Assembly: GCA_964035545.1 (NCBI GenBank)
Contig: OZ037767.1
Location: 14,534,801 to 14,598,800 of the forward strand
Reading direction: 5' to 3'
Source of the DNA: Bugula neritina
Lineage: Eukaryota > Bryozoa > Gymnolaemata > Cheilostomatida > Bugulidae
DNA length: 64,000 nt
The notes under the pieces are model-generated. The model was not told the origin of the DNA. It did not search any database and saw only the letters and a list, made by a program, of their open reading frames with translations. Made by a program: the position numbers and the translations under genes. Each line of letters starts with the position of its first letter. The first letter of the stretch is position 1. Shown here in pieces: positions 58,501 to 64,000 of this stretch.

Positions 58501-61500
58501 TGTGAGGTTGCTATGGTAGCCATATATACTTTCTGCAGACCCACCAGGTGTAACCTTACTCTAGACTAAGCTCTCTGTTTGTAGCTCAAGTCCCGTGAGG
58601 AGAGACTAGGTGAAGCCTCTGAACTCCAGCATTTCCTCCAGAACCTCGACCACTTCCAGAAATGGCTGTCGGACACACAGACAGCCGTGGCCAGCGAGGA
58701 CTCACCCTCCAGTCTGACTGACGCCGAGAGACTCCTGGCACAGCACGCTCAGATCAGAGACGACATTGACCAGATGGCGCCCGAGTACGCCCAGCTGCAG
58801 GAGTTCGGGGCCAAGGTGGGCCACAGTCTAATTGCTGACACCCTTTTGGTGTTAGTGCTTTACTCATGTTTAGGTCATTTTACTTCATTTAGTATACATC
58901 AGCAAATTATGGCCAAAATTTACAGTTCGCTCAAAATTCGTGAAAATTTGCTCCATGGAGTAATGTTATGTGCTGATTTCAACTATGCATAGCAAGAAAG
59001 GCTGGGAAGTGGTCCTGGAACACAATGCCATTGTCATATTAGCTAGATATATATGTGCGGACTGTGATGAAAAAACCATCACAATCCATATATCCTAATT
59101 TACTAAAAAGAAGGTCAAACATAGAAAATAAATGAATAAATAAAAATTAGAAAAAAGCTTAGTTATTTATTTATTGACATGTTATTATTTTTGGGTAAAA
59201 AATGTATATAATAGCAGCTAAATTGTGAAAAATAGCTAAAAAAAACTAGAGATATCGATTGTGTACTAAATTAGGTAAAATGATCAATTTACATGATGCT
59301 TGTTTGATGGTTTCACGTGTTGTAGTGAACATACCAAATTACTATGCATGTTGTGTATCGCATAGTTTACTATATGTTGGAGTTATCTCTCCTGACTACT
59401 GCATCCACAGTATGTGTTACCAGGTAACGGCCAACCAAACAGACGACCAGCACATGTTCCTGGCCCACCGGCTGGCTGCCCTGGAGGAGGGATGGAACGA
59501 CCTCCAGCAGATGTGGGAGAACAAGCAGGCCGGCCTCGACCAGAGCCTCAAGGAGCAGATCTTCTTGAGGGACGCCACCCAGTCTGACATCCTGCTGAAC
59601 CAACAGGAACACCTGCTATCCAAAGAGGAAGTGCCGGTAGGTGTCATGGCCGCCCTCGCTGAACATGTGACCGTTGAATTTCATCTGATGGTTTTTAATT
59701 CTGTGAAATATTTTCAAATCATCTACTAAATTGTTTGAAGTGCCTGAATTCTGTAAGGCAGTAACCCTACCCTATATTATATAGGGTAGGGTTGTGACCC
59801 TTTAGGTGAAACTATGCTGTGTCATAGCTGAAGTTAATGTGTGGGTGAATAGCTAGTCATGGACTTTGTATCTGTTTATGTTTAGAGTACAAGAGATGAT
59901 GGACAGGTAATAATAATAAAACTCAGTACTTTATACATAACTTCTCATATCTAGCAGTCTGTGTATGTATCTACTGCGTCTGCGTTCTTATCCGCGTCTG
60001 CATTTAGTATGTGTAGCCTCAGTTAGAGCAAGCATAGCCTGCCTGCATTTTATTACTAGCGCATCTCATGTACCTCCCGCATTTGACCATCTGTAGAAGT
60101 CATACTAACTTAACTGTGACTGAGCCATCAACTAAGAATATACTAGTGACTGTAGTACTGAGTACTAGTTACTAAGATACTGAGTACTAGTGACTAAGAT
60201 ACTGAGTACTAGTGACTGTAGTACTGAGTACTAGTTACTGTAGTACTGAGTACTAGTGACTGTAGTACTCAGTACTAGTGACTGTAGTACTGAGTACTAG
60301 TTACTGTAGTACTGAGTACTAGTTACTGTAGTACTGAGTACTAGTTACTGTAGTACTGAGTACTAGTTACTGTAGTACTGAGTACTAGTTACTGTAGTAC
60401 TGAGTACTAGTTACTGAAATACTAGATTACTGTAATAAGGTTCTCACTCTTGCAATTTATACTGTCACTATAACATTCTGGTAGTATTACTGCTACTCGT
60501 AACAGTAATACTACCATGTCATACTACTACTATATCTGACTGACTGTCACTGCATATAGTATCACTGAGTTTCACCTCCACATCTCTGTGACTAACTGAA
60601 ATACATCATTCTCTCTCTGTACCAGAGTTCTGGTTCATCTAGTGCCAACATCTGCAAACTCAAGTTGCATGCATGCATAGTTCTGCTGTTGTGTTATTCT
60701 AGAAGTGAGCCTTTTTCATATTGCTTGCGTTTTGCCCTCAACTACTACTCGTCTCGACTTAGTTTCTGTCAGCCAATCAGGCTGTCAGTAAGAATATAAC
60801 CTTTGACCTTCCACAACATATTACGTCTACTAGCCGTAGTTTAGAAGTTATCTTCTCTCATGTTCTTATTTCTAGCATGTGTTAGCATATTCAGTCTGTC
60901 TACGTGCATGTAATAGAGACGTAGTTCCGTGAGTAGTGGTTAGTATTACTAATCTATTGGTCTTATGAGGTCCAAGTGACAGCTCTGTCACAGCGTCACT
61001 AGCCGAGTAACAGCTGTGTGACAGCGTCACTAGCCTAGTGACGCTGTCCTACCCTCACTACACACCTAATCGTTTTGCAATTCTAGATTCCCCTCAACTC
61101 AGAATGACAAAAACTGATGGTTGTTAGTTTTTAACTACACACTGCCAAGCTTACAGGGAGTAGATTATCCGAGTTTATGCATAGCTGTACCATCAGCAGC
61201 ATGTCATGAAACAGTGAGTGGTGGCCAGCTGTGCTCTAGAGGTGAAGGGGGCGACAGTGCCCCCTAAGGTTCAAACCCCTCCTCACTACACCCCCTGGTG
61301 TCCACATATATGTGTGTAGGTAGAGTCCCTGTTTGTCACGTTGATATCAGTACAGTCACTGTAGTGTATCATACCTTCCCACAGTCCTCTCTGGAACAAG
61401 CCGAGAATGCTCTGAAGCAGCACGAGGCGTTTATGAAGACGATGGATGCCAATGATGAGAAGATCAACCAGGTGATCCAGTACGCTGACAAGCTGGCTGA

Positions 61501-64000
61501 CGAGGGACACTACAACGCTGACAAGGTGAGTGTTGGCTGACAAGGTGAGATCAGGTCAGCTGGTGGAAGCTGCCAGCACAGACCTGTGTATTGTATGTCC
61601 CGGCATGTGTAGCCTTTATATGCTGTGTAACATCTGGACTTGGATAAGTTTAATGAAAATACAGGTCCCGGTTATTGTAATATATAACTAAACTAAACTC
61701 AAACTTAGATGTTGCCTTGGTTTGTTGTCTACCCAACCGTCTTGTATTTTAGCTGTTCATATTAGGTGCTGATACTAAATACAACCTTGAAGGTCACATC
61801 CAGTAGTCTAGTTGGGGAGACAACTCTCTAGTATCTTGTATTCTCACTGCAGCACCAGAAGAGAGCTGAGGATCTGGATGAGAGGAGGAAGGCGAACAGA
61901 GAGCGTGCTCTGGCTCAGCTGGAGAAGCTGCACGACGCCATCGCCGTGCAGACGTTCCTCGCTGACTGCGACGACCTGGATGAGTGGCTGGAGGAGAAGA
62001 TGATTGCCTCTCAAGACGAGACTTACAGGTAAGTTAACTCCCTTGCTGTCCTACTGTACTTACTCTACTTACTCTCACTGTACTTACTTCTCAAACTGAT
62101 GATAACAAAGGAATATCCTGTCATGCTGGAGCTAATTTTGTGTGCATTTCCTAGACATAGAAGCTTTACATCTGTAGTATGTAGTATTAATATAATATAA
62201 TATAATAATATAATATAATAGCAACATGTTTTACAGAACTTTTTTGCAGCGATTTATTATTTTGTGAAACGTTACTTTGAAAATGTTCTTCTGCATTTTG
62301 TAGCTAAATATCACTTTATAATAATTTACACCTTCTAAATACCAAACACGGTGCTAACCCACACTATTGTCTTGTAGCAATTATATTGATTCGAGGTTAG
62401 GCAAAGCTGAATTCTTGTTTTTTGGTCTGATTTACGTTATATTTACTATTTCTGTTTCTGTTGACTACGTTTCAGTGTTACGACTTTCTCAAACACTCCT
62501 CTGGTATCCCTTATTTCATGCATTCGGCTGCATTCATCTACCGTACATTGTTCATGTTCGTTGCGTAGTGTGGAGCTCTGAGGAATATACATGTGCTCTG
62601 CTTAACGTGTACAATGAGCTCTCAATATATGTGTGTTTAGAGATGCCAAGAATATCCACAGCAAGTACATGAGACATCAGGCCTTCGAGTCTGAGATTGC
62701 CGCCAACAAAGCCGTCCTGGAGAAGTTGCAGAAGGACGGAGATGAGTTGATGGAGGAGAAACCAGACAGCCGTGAAGTGGTTAGTTTCTGATTGGTCACT
62801 TCTTAGTCCTGCACCGTAAACTAGCTTCTCTACTCCTTTACTCTACTTTGGAATTGTGTTCCCTTGTAGCAGAGCTACTGTGGATAAAACTATATAATGA
62901 GCTTTACTACTTGATTTGGGAGTTATGTCCTCCATAGTGGTTTATATGTTCTAATTTTGTCACAGCTACATGATTCTACTTTTGGAAGTTCTGAAGCCTG
63001 TGCTGGAAATAGTTATGCTGTAAAAGTTGACATGAAACTGTAATTCTTCAGTAAAGTTTTGACAGCAACGAAAGCCTCTAACTAATTATTACAAGACCAC
63101 TTTACGTTGTGTATTAATTTCTACTATTTGTGCGTGCGACTTGTCCTGGACACTGTAATTGGATATTCTGTTTGGGTCGGGTAGGTGGAGCCCCGCGTGG
63201 AGTCCCTGGTCTCGCAATGGCAGGAACTCGAGGCTAACACGAAGGCGAAGGGAGAGAAGCTGTTTGACGCCAACAGACACATTGTGTTCGAGCAGGGATG
63301 TGACGACGTAGACAGTTATCTGGCAGAGATTGAGAGTCAAATCATTGTAGCCGACGTCGGCACGGACCTCACCACGGTCAACCTCAACCTCAACAAGCAG
63401 AATGTGAGTTCTTTAGACTATCTTTTGATTGGCTGAAGGCAGTCATTCCGGTATATTCTACTGAGTGTGGCTTCATTGCTACACATACAGCCAAAATGGT
63501 TTTTATTTAATTATATTTTTGTAACTGAGTCATGTTATTGAAAGAAGTGTGAATAAATGTTCTCGTCGACATTAAAATAAGTTTAATAAACAAAATATGT
63601 ATAGACATCAGTGAAGCTTTTGGCTAAATGATTCAATTAGCAATTTATTAGATGGCCACTGGCGGAACAATGGAGCCTGGGTAGTCATAGACCCTTGTAT
63701 ATGGTGGGATCAAGTGGGATTTTAATGAGGCAAAGTAAGGTTGTGGTGTTGTAGCAACTGGAGAGTGACATAGTCATCAAGAAGGAGCAGCTGAACAAGC
63801 TGGAGAGCGAGGCTGTACAGCTGAAGGACCCAGTGCAGATAGAGGTGATTGAGAAGAGGAAGGTGGCCGTGCAGGAGCGGATCAACGCCCTGGAGGCCCC
63901 CATCCAGGAGAGGAGACGTAACCTGGACAGAGCTAAGAGGGTTCATCAGTTCCTGAGGGACGTGGAGGACGAGAATCTGTGGATACAGGACAGGAAACCG
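43193..64000 (+). CDS. SPTBN1: Beta-spectrin, 5' two thirds (26 exons, continues beyond the window)
   Basis: Twenty-six exons with GT..AG borders join in consistent phase into 1519 codons up to the window edge, without a stop. Residues 1-52 form a polar N-terminal tail ending in the family hallmark [19 protein letters not shown]. Two calponin-homology domains follow (about 53-160 and 172-278; [26 protein letters not shown] and [12 protein letters not shown] are landmarks) and bind actin. From about 300 onward there are about eleven spectrin triple-helix repeats with the usual Trp and Leu positions. Vertebrate beta-spectrins have about 2300-2400 residues and 17 repeats, so the ankyrin-binding repeats, tetramerisation end and any PH domain lie off the right edge. 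It works as alpha/beta tetramers in the membrane skeleton (family knowledge). It is the conventional beta type and not beta-heavy, because the repeat sequences track human SPTBN1 closely without gaps. Confidence 0.95.
43353..44645 (+). other. Beta-spectrin intron 1
   Basis: About 1.3 kb. Starts with a TATAGGTCAACACTATGTG-type repeat and a TA tract (43376-43640). An open frame at 44078-44401 shows no motif and is not called. Confidence 0.7.
43376..43640. repeat. GTGTATATAGGTCAACA repeat with internal (TA)n
   Basis: Units of TATATAGGTCAACACTATGTG or TATATAGGTCATCACAG surround a (TA)n tract at 43506-43582. It begins 23 bases after the exon 1 donor. Confidence 0.9.
44646..44797 (+). CDS. SPTBN1: Beta-spectrin exon 2 (CH1)
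   Basis: 152 nt, phase 1 to 0, acceptor ATTTCAG, donor GTGAGA. Encodes [20 protein letters not shown] and [20 protein letters not shown], the first half of the first calponin-homology domain. Confidence 0.95.
45153..45545. repeat. (CTACTACAKC)-type triplet/9-bp repeat
   Basis: About 390 bases of TAC-based triplets organised in CTACTACAT, CTACTACAG and CTACTACAC units. Open in several frames on both strands because of the triplet period. Not coding. Confidence 0.93.
45721..45868. repeat. Tandem repeat CACTATCAGTACCCAGTATA
   Basis: Five to seven diverged copies of a unit of about 20 bases, with CTGTCAGTACTCAGT variants. Confidence 0.85.
47237..47447. mobile_element. MITE-like element with ~21-bp terminal inverted repeats and TA target duplication
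   Basis: Left end CAGTGCCCTCTTCATATCTCA and the reverse complement of the right end, CAGTGCTCCCTCCGTATCTC, match apart from a few changes. Both are flanked by TA. Length 211 bases, no coding capacity, internal run of 12 C. CAGT ends with a TA duplication fit the Tc1/mariner-pogo superfamily, as a non-autonomous copy. Confidence 0.6.
47600..47773 (+). CDS. SPTBN1: Beta-spectrin exon 3 (CH1, second half)
   Basis: 174 nt, phase 0 to 0, acceptor TTGTAG, donor GTGAGT. Encodes [20 protein letters not shown] and [20 protein letters not shown], highly conserved CH1 sequence. Confidence 0.95.
48282..48413. repeat. (TGTC)n / (TGTG) microsatellite
   Basis: TCTGTCTG and TGTGTCTG units over about 130 bases. 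Confidence 0.93.
48590..48960. promoter_or_regulatory. Possible internal promoter or enhancer in spectrin intron 3
   Basis: A GC-richer island in an AT-rich intron. It includes ACCGGAAGTG (48827-48836, ETS/GABP consensus), CCAAT at 48849-48853, TGACGTG near 48740 and several CpGs. Position and content suggest an alternative start giving a protein without CH1, but no transcript evidence exists. Confidence 0.25.
50411..50586 (+). CDS. SPTBN1: Beta-spectrin exon 4 (CH2)
   Basis: 176 nt, phase 0 to 2. Encodes [15 protein letters not shown] and [19 protein letters not shown], the first part of the second calponin-homology domain. Confidence 0.95.
50980..51095 (+). CDS. SPTBN1: Beta-spectrin exon 5 (CH2)
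   Basis: 116 nt, phase 2 to 1, acceptor CCTTACAG, donor GTACTG. Encodes [11 protein letters not shown] and [19 protein letters not shown]. Confidence 0.94.
51361..51473 (+). CDS. SPTBN1: Beta-spectrin exon 6 (end of CH2)
   Basis: 113 nt, phase 1 to 0. Encodes [20 protein letters not shown] then [18 protein letters not shown], the end of CH2 and the linker to the first repeat. Confidence 0.95.
51835..51985. repeat. TTAGTTATTACTAGTTA repeat in intron 6
   Basis: Irregular copies of ACTGACTGTTAGTTATTACTA shortly before exon 7. Confidence 0.75.
52031..52218 (+). CDS. SPTBN1: Beta-spectrin exon 7 (start of repeat region)
   Basis: 188 nt, phase 0 to 2. Encodes [37 protein letters not shown] and [13 protein letters not shown] 34-bp minisatellite starts 16 bases after the end of the exon. 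Confidence 0.94.
52234..52667. repeat. 34-bp minisatellite in intron 7
   Basis: About 13 near-identical units beginning TACGTCTGCAACTGGTCATG and ending TGATCACTCTCTAG. It starts 16 bases after the exon 7 end and fills most of the intron. No spacers between units. Confidence 0.96.
52704..52886 (+). CDS. SPTBN1: Beta-spectrin exon 8 (repeat 1)
   Basis: 183 nt, phase 2 to 2. Encodes [20 protein letters not shown] and [20 protein letters not shown], near-identical to other beta-spectrins. Confidence 0.95.
53039..53132 (+). CDS. SPTBN1: Beta-spectrin exon 9 (repeat 1 to 2)
   Basis: 94 nt, phase 2 to 0. Encodes [20 protein letters not shown] and [11 protein letters not shown]. Confidence 0.94.
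53220..53383 (+). CDS. SPTBN1: Beta-spectrin exon 10 (repeat 2)
   Basis: 164 nt, phase 0 to 2. Encodes [20 protein letters not shown] and [20 protein letters not shown]. Confidence 0.95.
53384..53560. repeat. ~20-bp tandem repeat in intron 10
   Basis: Units such as CAGGTGTCAGTGCTTGACAG and CAGATGTCAGTACTTGACAG, beginning at the donor of exon 10. Confidence 0.88.
53752..54079 (+). CDS. SPTBN1: Beta-spectrin exon 11 (repeats 2-3)
   Basis: 328 nt, the longest complete exon, phase 2 to 0. Encodes [37 protein letters not shown] and [20 protein letters not shown]. Confidence 0.95.
54260..54424 (+). CDS. SPTBN1: Beta-spectrin exon 12 (repeat 3)
   Basis: 165 nt, phase 0 to 0. Encodes [14 protein letters not shown] and [20 protein letters not shown]-rich, quadruplex-like run starts three bases after the donor G. 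Confidence 0.94.
54682..54859 (+). CDS. SPTBN1: Beta-spectrin exon 13 (repeat 4)
   Basis: 178 nt, phase 0 to 1. Encodes [20 protein letters not shown] and a less conserved helix ending FGAEKIQ. Confidence 0.93.
54995..55206 (+). CDS. SPTBN1: Beta-spectrin exon 14 (repeats 4-5)
   Basis: 212 nt, phase 1 to 0. Encodes [20 protein letters not shown] and [20 protein letters not shown]. Confidence 0.94.
55207..55466. repeat. TTGACACTTT-type tandem repeat in intron 14
   Basis: Diverged units of TGACACCTTGTTGACAC and TGACACTTT fill nearly the whole intron between exons 14 and 15. Confidence 0.85.
55471..55713 (+). CDS. SPTBN1: Beta-spectrin exon 15 (repeats 5-6)
   Basis: 243 nt, phase 0 to 0. Encodes [37 protein letters not shown] and [13 protein letters not shown]. 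Confidence 0.94.
55821..55929 (+). CDS. SPTBN1: Beta-spectrin exon 16 (repeat 6)
   Basis: 109 nt, phase 0 to 1. Encodes [20 protein letters not shown] and [14 protein letters not shown]. Joins directly to exon 17 in phase, or through an 18-nt candidate microexon. Confidence 0.92.
56081..56098 (+). CDS. SPTBN1: Candidate 18-nt microexon of beta-spectrin
   Basis: Eighteen bases between a long pyrimidine tract ending TTTGGAG and the donor GTGAGT. Phase 1 on both sides, so inclusion adds six residues, GFTKAA (the split codon becoming Gly, then Val restored), without shifting the frame. Skipping gives a protein that aligns with vertebrate beta-spectrin without gap, so it would be an optional exon. 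The acceptor GAG is not ideal. Only splice-site evidence is available. Confidence 0.4.
56325..56788. repeat. 34-bp minisatellite in intron 16
   Basis: About 13-14 units beginning ATTAGCAGACGTATAGCAGT and ending ATGACACATGTACT, almost identical, no spacers. Same unit length as the intron 7 array but unrelated sequence. Confidence 0.96.
56943..57133 (+). CDS. SPTBN1: Beta-spectrin exon 17 (repeat 7)
   Basis: 191 nt, phase 1 to 0, acceptor GTCTTCAG, donor GTTTGT. Encodes [20 protein letters not shown] and [13 protein letters not shown]. Confidence 0.92.
57229..57357 (+). CDS. SPTBN1: Beta-spectrin exon 18 (repeat 7)
   Basis: 129 nt, phase 0 to 0. Encodes [20 protein letters not shown] and [20 protein letters not shown], very close to vertebrate sequence. 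Confidence 0.95.
58263..58379 (+). CDS. SPTBN1: Beta-spectrin exon 19 (repeat 8)
   Basis: 117 nt, phase 0 to 0. Encodes [20 protein letters not shown] and [12 protein letters not shown]. Confidence 0.93.
58382..58520. repeat. GGTAACCATGGTAACAGTGTGA tandem repeat in intron 19
   Basis: Units built on the palindromic word GTAACCATGGTAAC and AGTGTGAG, beginning close to the exon 19 donor. Confidence 0.88.
58585..58815 (+). CDS. SPTBN1: Beta-spectrin exon 20 (repeats 8-9)
   Basis: 231 nt, phase 0 to 0. Encodes [20 protein letters not shown] and [20 protein letters not shown]. Confidence 0.95.
58816..59423 (+). other. Beta-spectrin intron 20
   Basis: About 0.6 kb, AT-rich, no feature seen. Confidence 0.65.
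59424..59636 (+). CDS. SPTBN1: Beta-spectrin exon 21 (repeat 9)
   Basis: 213 nt, phase 0 to 0. Encodes [20 protein letters not shown] and [15 protein letters not shown]. Confidence 0.95.
59763..59793. repeat. 31-bp near-perfect palindrome
   Basis: AACCCTACCCTATA and TATAGGGTAGGGTT flank the central bases. Only the centre breaks the symmetry. Confidence 0.85.
59886..59906 (+). CDS. SPTBN1: Candidate 21-nt microexon of beta-spectrin
   Basis: Twenty-one bases between TTTATGTTTAG and the donor GTAATA, phase 0 on both sides, encoding STRDDGQ. Inclusion would lengthen the loop between KEEVP and [10 protein letters not shown] within a spectrin repeat, where vertebrate proteins have only MPTTLEGAE. 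Frame-neutral and polar, but supported only by splice sites and phase. Confidence 0.4.
60128..60423. repeat. 22-bp minisatellite (GTACTGAGTACTAGTTACTGTA)n
   Basis: About 13 units, the later ones identical, earlier ones with GTGACTAAGATACTG variants. Rich in AGTACT and ACTAGT palindromes. Confidence 0.94.
60479..60516. repeat. Perfect 14-bp stem inverted repeat
   Basis: TGGTAGTATTACTG and CAGTAATACTACCA separated by 10 bases. It would form a stable hairpin in DNA or in pre-mRNA. Confidence 0.88.
61020..61048. repeat. Perfect 13-bp stem, 3-base loop inverted repeat
   Basis: GACAGCGTCACTA, loop GCC, TAGTGACGCTGTC. The arm also occurs nearby upstream as direct repeats (CACAGCGTCACTAGCC near 60990). 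Confidence 0.9.
61385..61525 (+). CDS. SPTBN1: Beta-spectrin exon 22 (repeat 10)
   Basis: 141 nt, phase 0 to 0. Encodes [20 protein letters not shown] and [14 protein letters not shown]. The junction GCTGACAAGGTGAG is duplicated 19 bases downstream. Confidence 0.94.
61853..62028 (+). CDS. SPTBN1: Beta-spectrin exon 23 (repeats 10-11)
   Basis: 176 nt, phase 0 to 2. Encodes [20 protein letters not shown] and [20 protein letters not shown]. Confidence 0.94.
62029..62640 (+). other. Beta-spectrin intron 23
   Basis: About 0.6 kb, AT-rich with a short (TAATA)n run near 62185-62220. Nothing else seen. Confidence 0.65.
62641..62779 (+). CDS. SPTBN1: Beta-spectrin exon 24 (repeat 11)
   Basis: 139 nt, phase 2 to 0, acceptor TGTTTAG, donor GTTAGT. 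Encodes [20 protein letters not shown] and [14 protein letters not shown]. Confidence 0.94.
62780..63184 (+). other. Beta-spectrin intron 24
   Basis: About 0.4 kb, no feature seen. The next intron (63404-63754) is likewise empty. Confidence 0.65.
63185..63403 (+). CDS. SPTBN1: Beta-spectrin exon 25 (repeat 11)
   Basis: 219 nt, phase 0 to 0, donor GTGAGT after AAT. Encodes [20 protein letters not shown] and [19 protein letters not shown]. Confidence 0.94.
63755..64000 (+). CDS. SPTBN1: Beta-spectrin exon 26 (repeat 12, cut by window edge)
   Basis: At least 246 nt, phase 0 in, open to the last base. Encodes [20 protein letters not shown] and [20 protein letters not shown]. The true exon end lies outside the window. 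Confidence 0.93.

Larger units (their letters stand above)
59637..61384 (+). other. Beta-spectrin intron 21
   Basis: About 1.75 kb containing the 21-nt candidate microexon, a 22-bp minisatellite and three strong inverted repeats (59763, 60479, 61020). Confidence 0.7.

Noticed and set aside
60625-60702. Possible extra spectrin exon after TGTACCAG
   Set aside because: No GT donor follows at a frame-preserving distance.

Overview
This is nuclear DNA from an animal, most likely an invertebrate bilaterian. Genes are split into many short exons with GT..AG introns, the DNA is AT-rich, and microsatellites and minisatellites are abundant. The two recognisable gene families (BCL11 zinc-finger repressors and beta-spectrin) are both metazoan. 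I cannot name the species. A marine lophotrochozoan would fit the mix of Penelope-like element, tRNA-like repeats and intron-rich genes, but that is inference.

Left part (1-12.4 kb): the first two coding exons of a BCL11-like gene lie on the minus strand (4269 down to 2845) and the gene runs off the left edge. A second BCL11-like gene starts on the plus strand at 12433, so the two start codons face away from each other about 8.2 kb apart. Both proteins open with the MSRRKQ motif known to recruit NuRD through RBBP4/7. In both, a phase-1 intron then leads to an exon carrying a CCHC-type finger. The space between them holds a 5'-truncated Penelope-like retroelement with an open RT-tail/GIY-YIG reading frame. 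A well-formed type I hammerhead ribozyme follows the element's stop codon. A foldback inverted repeat, two tRNA-like repeats and a heptanucleotide satellite fill most of the rest.

Middle part (12.4-35.8 kb): the right-hand BCL11-like gene. Eleven exons join in consistent phase into a 688-residue protein: RBBP4/7-binding N-terminus, CCHC finger, C2H2 finger, acidic/Ser-rich linker, a terminal C2H2-C2H2-C2HC block, and a PTDLS CtBP-type motif in the last exon. Two further exon-like segments near 25.2 and 25.7 kb do not fit this phase chain. The 35.8-43.2 kb interval is intergenic: 3' UTR, candidate poly(A) signals, simple repeats and no supported gene.

Right part (43.2-64.0 kb): the 5' two thirds of a conventional beta-spectrin gene on the plus strand. 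Twenty-six exons were placed, all phase-consistent, giving 1519 residues up to the window edge: N-terminal tail, two calponin-homology domains (actin binding), then about eleven spectrin repeats. The ankyrin-binding repeats and the C-terminus lie beyond the window. Two candidate in-frame microexons (18 and 21 nt) sit in introns at places where the protein could accept short insertions. Many introns in both genes contain minisatellites that begin close to the 5' splice site. A TA-flanked MITE-like element sits in the second coding intron.

Functionally the genes are unrelated: two nuclear transcriptional repressors and one membrane-cytoskeleton scaffold. The points most worth checking are the divergent BCL11 pair, the hammerhead ribozyme attached to the Penelope-like remnant, and the spectrin microexons.
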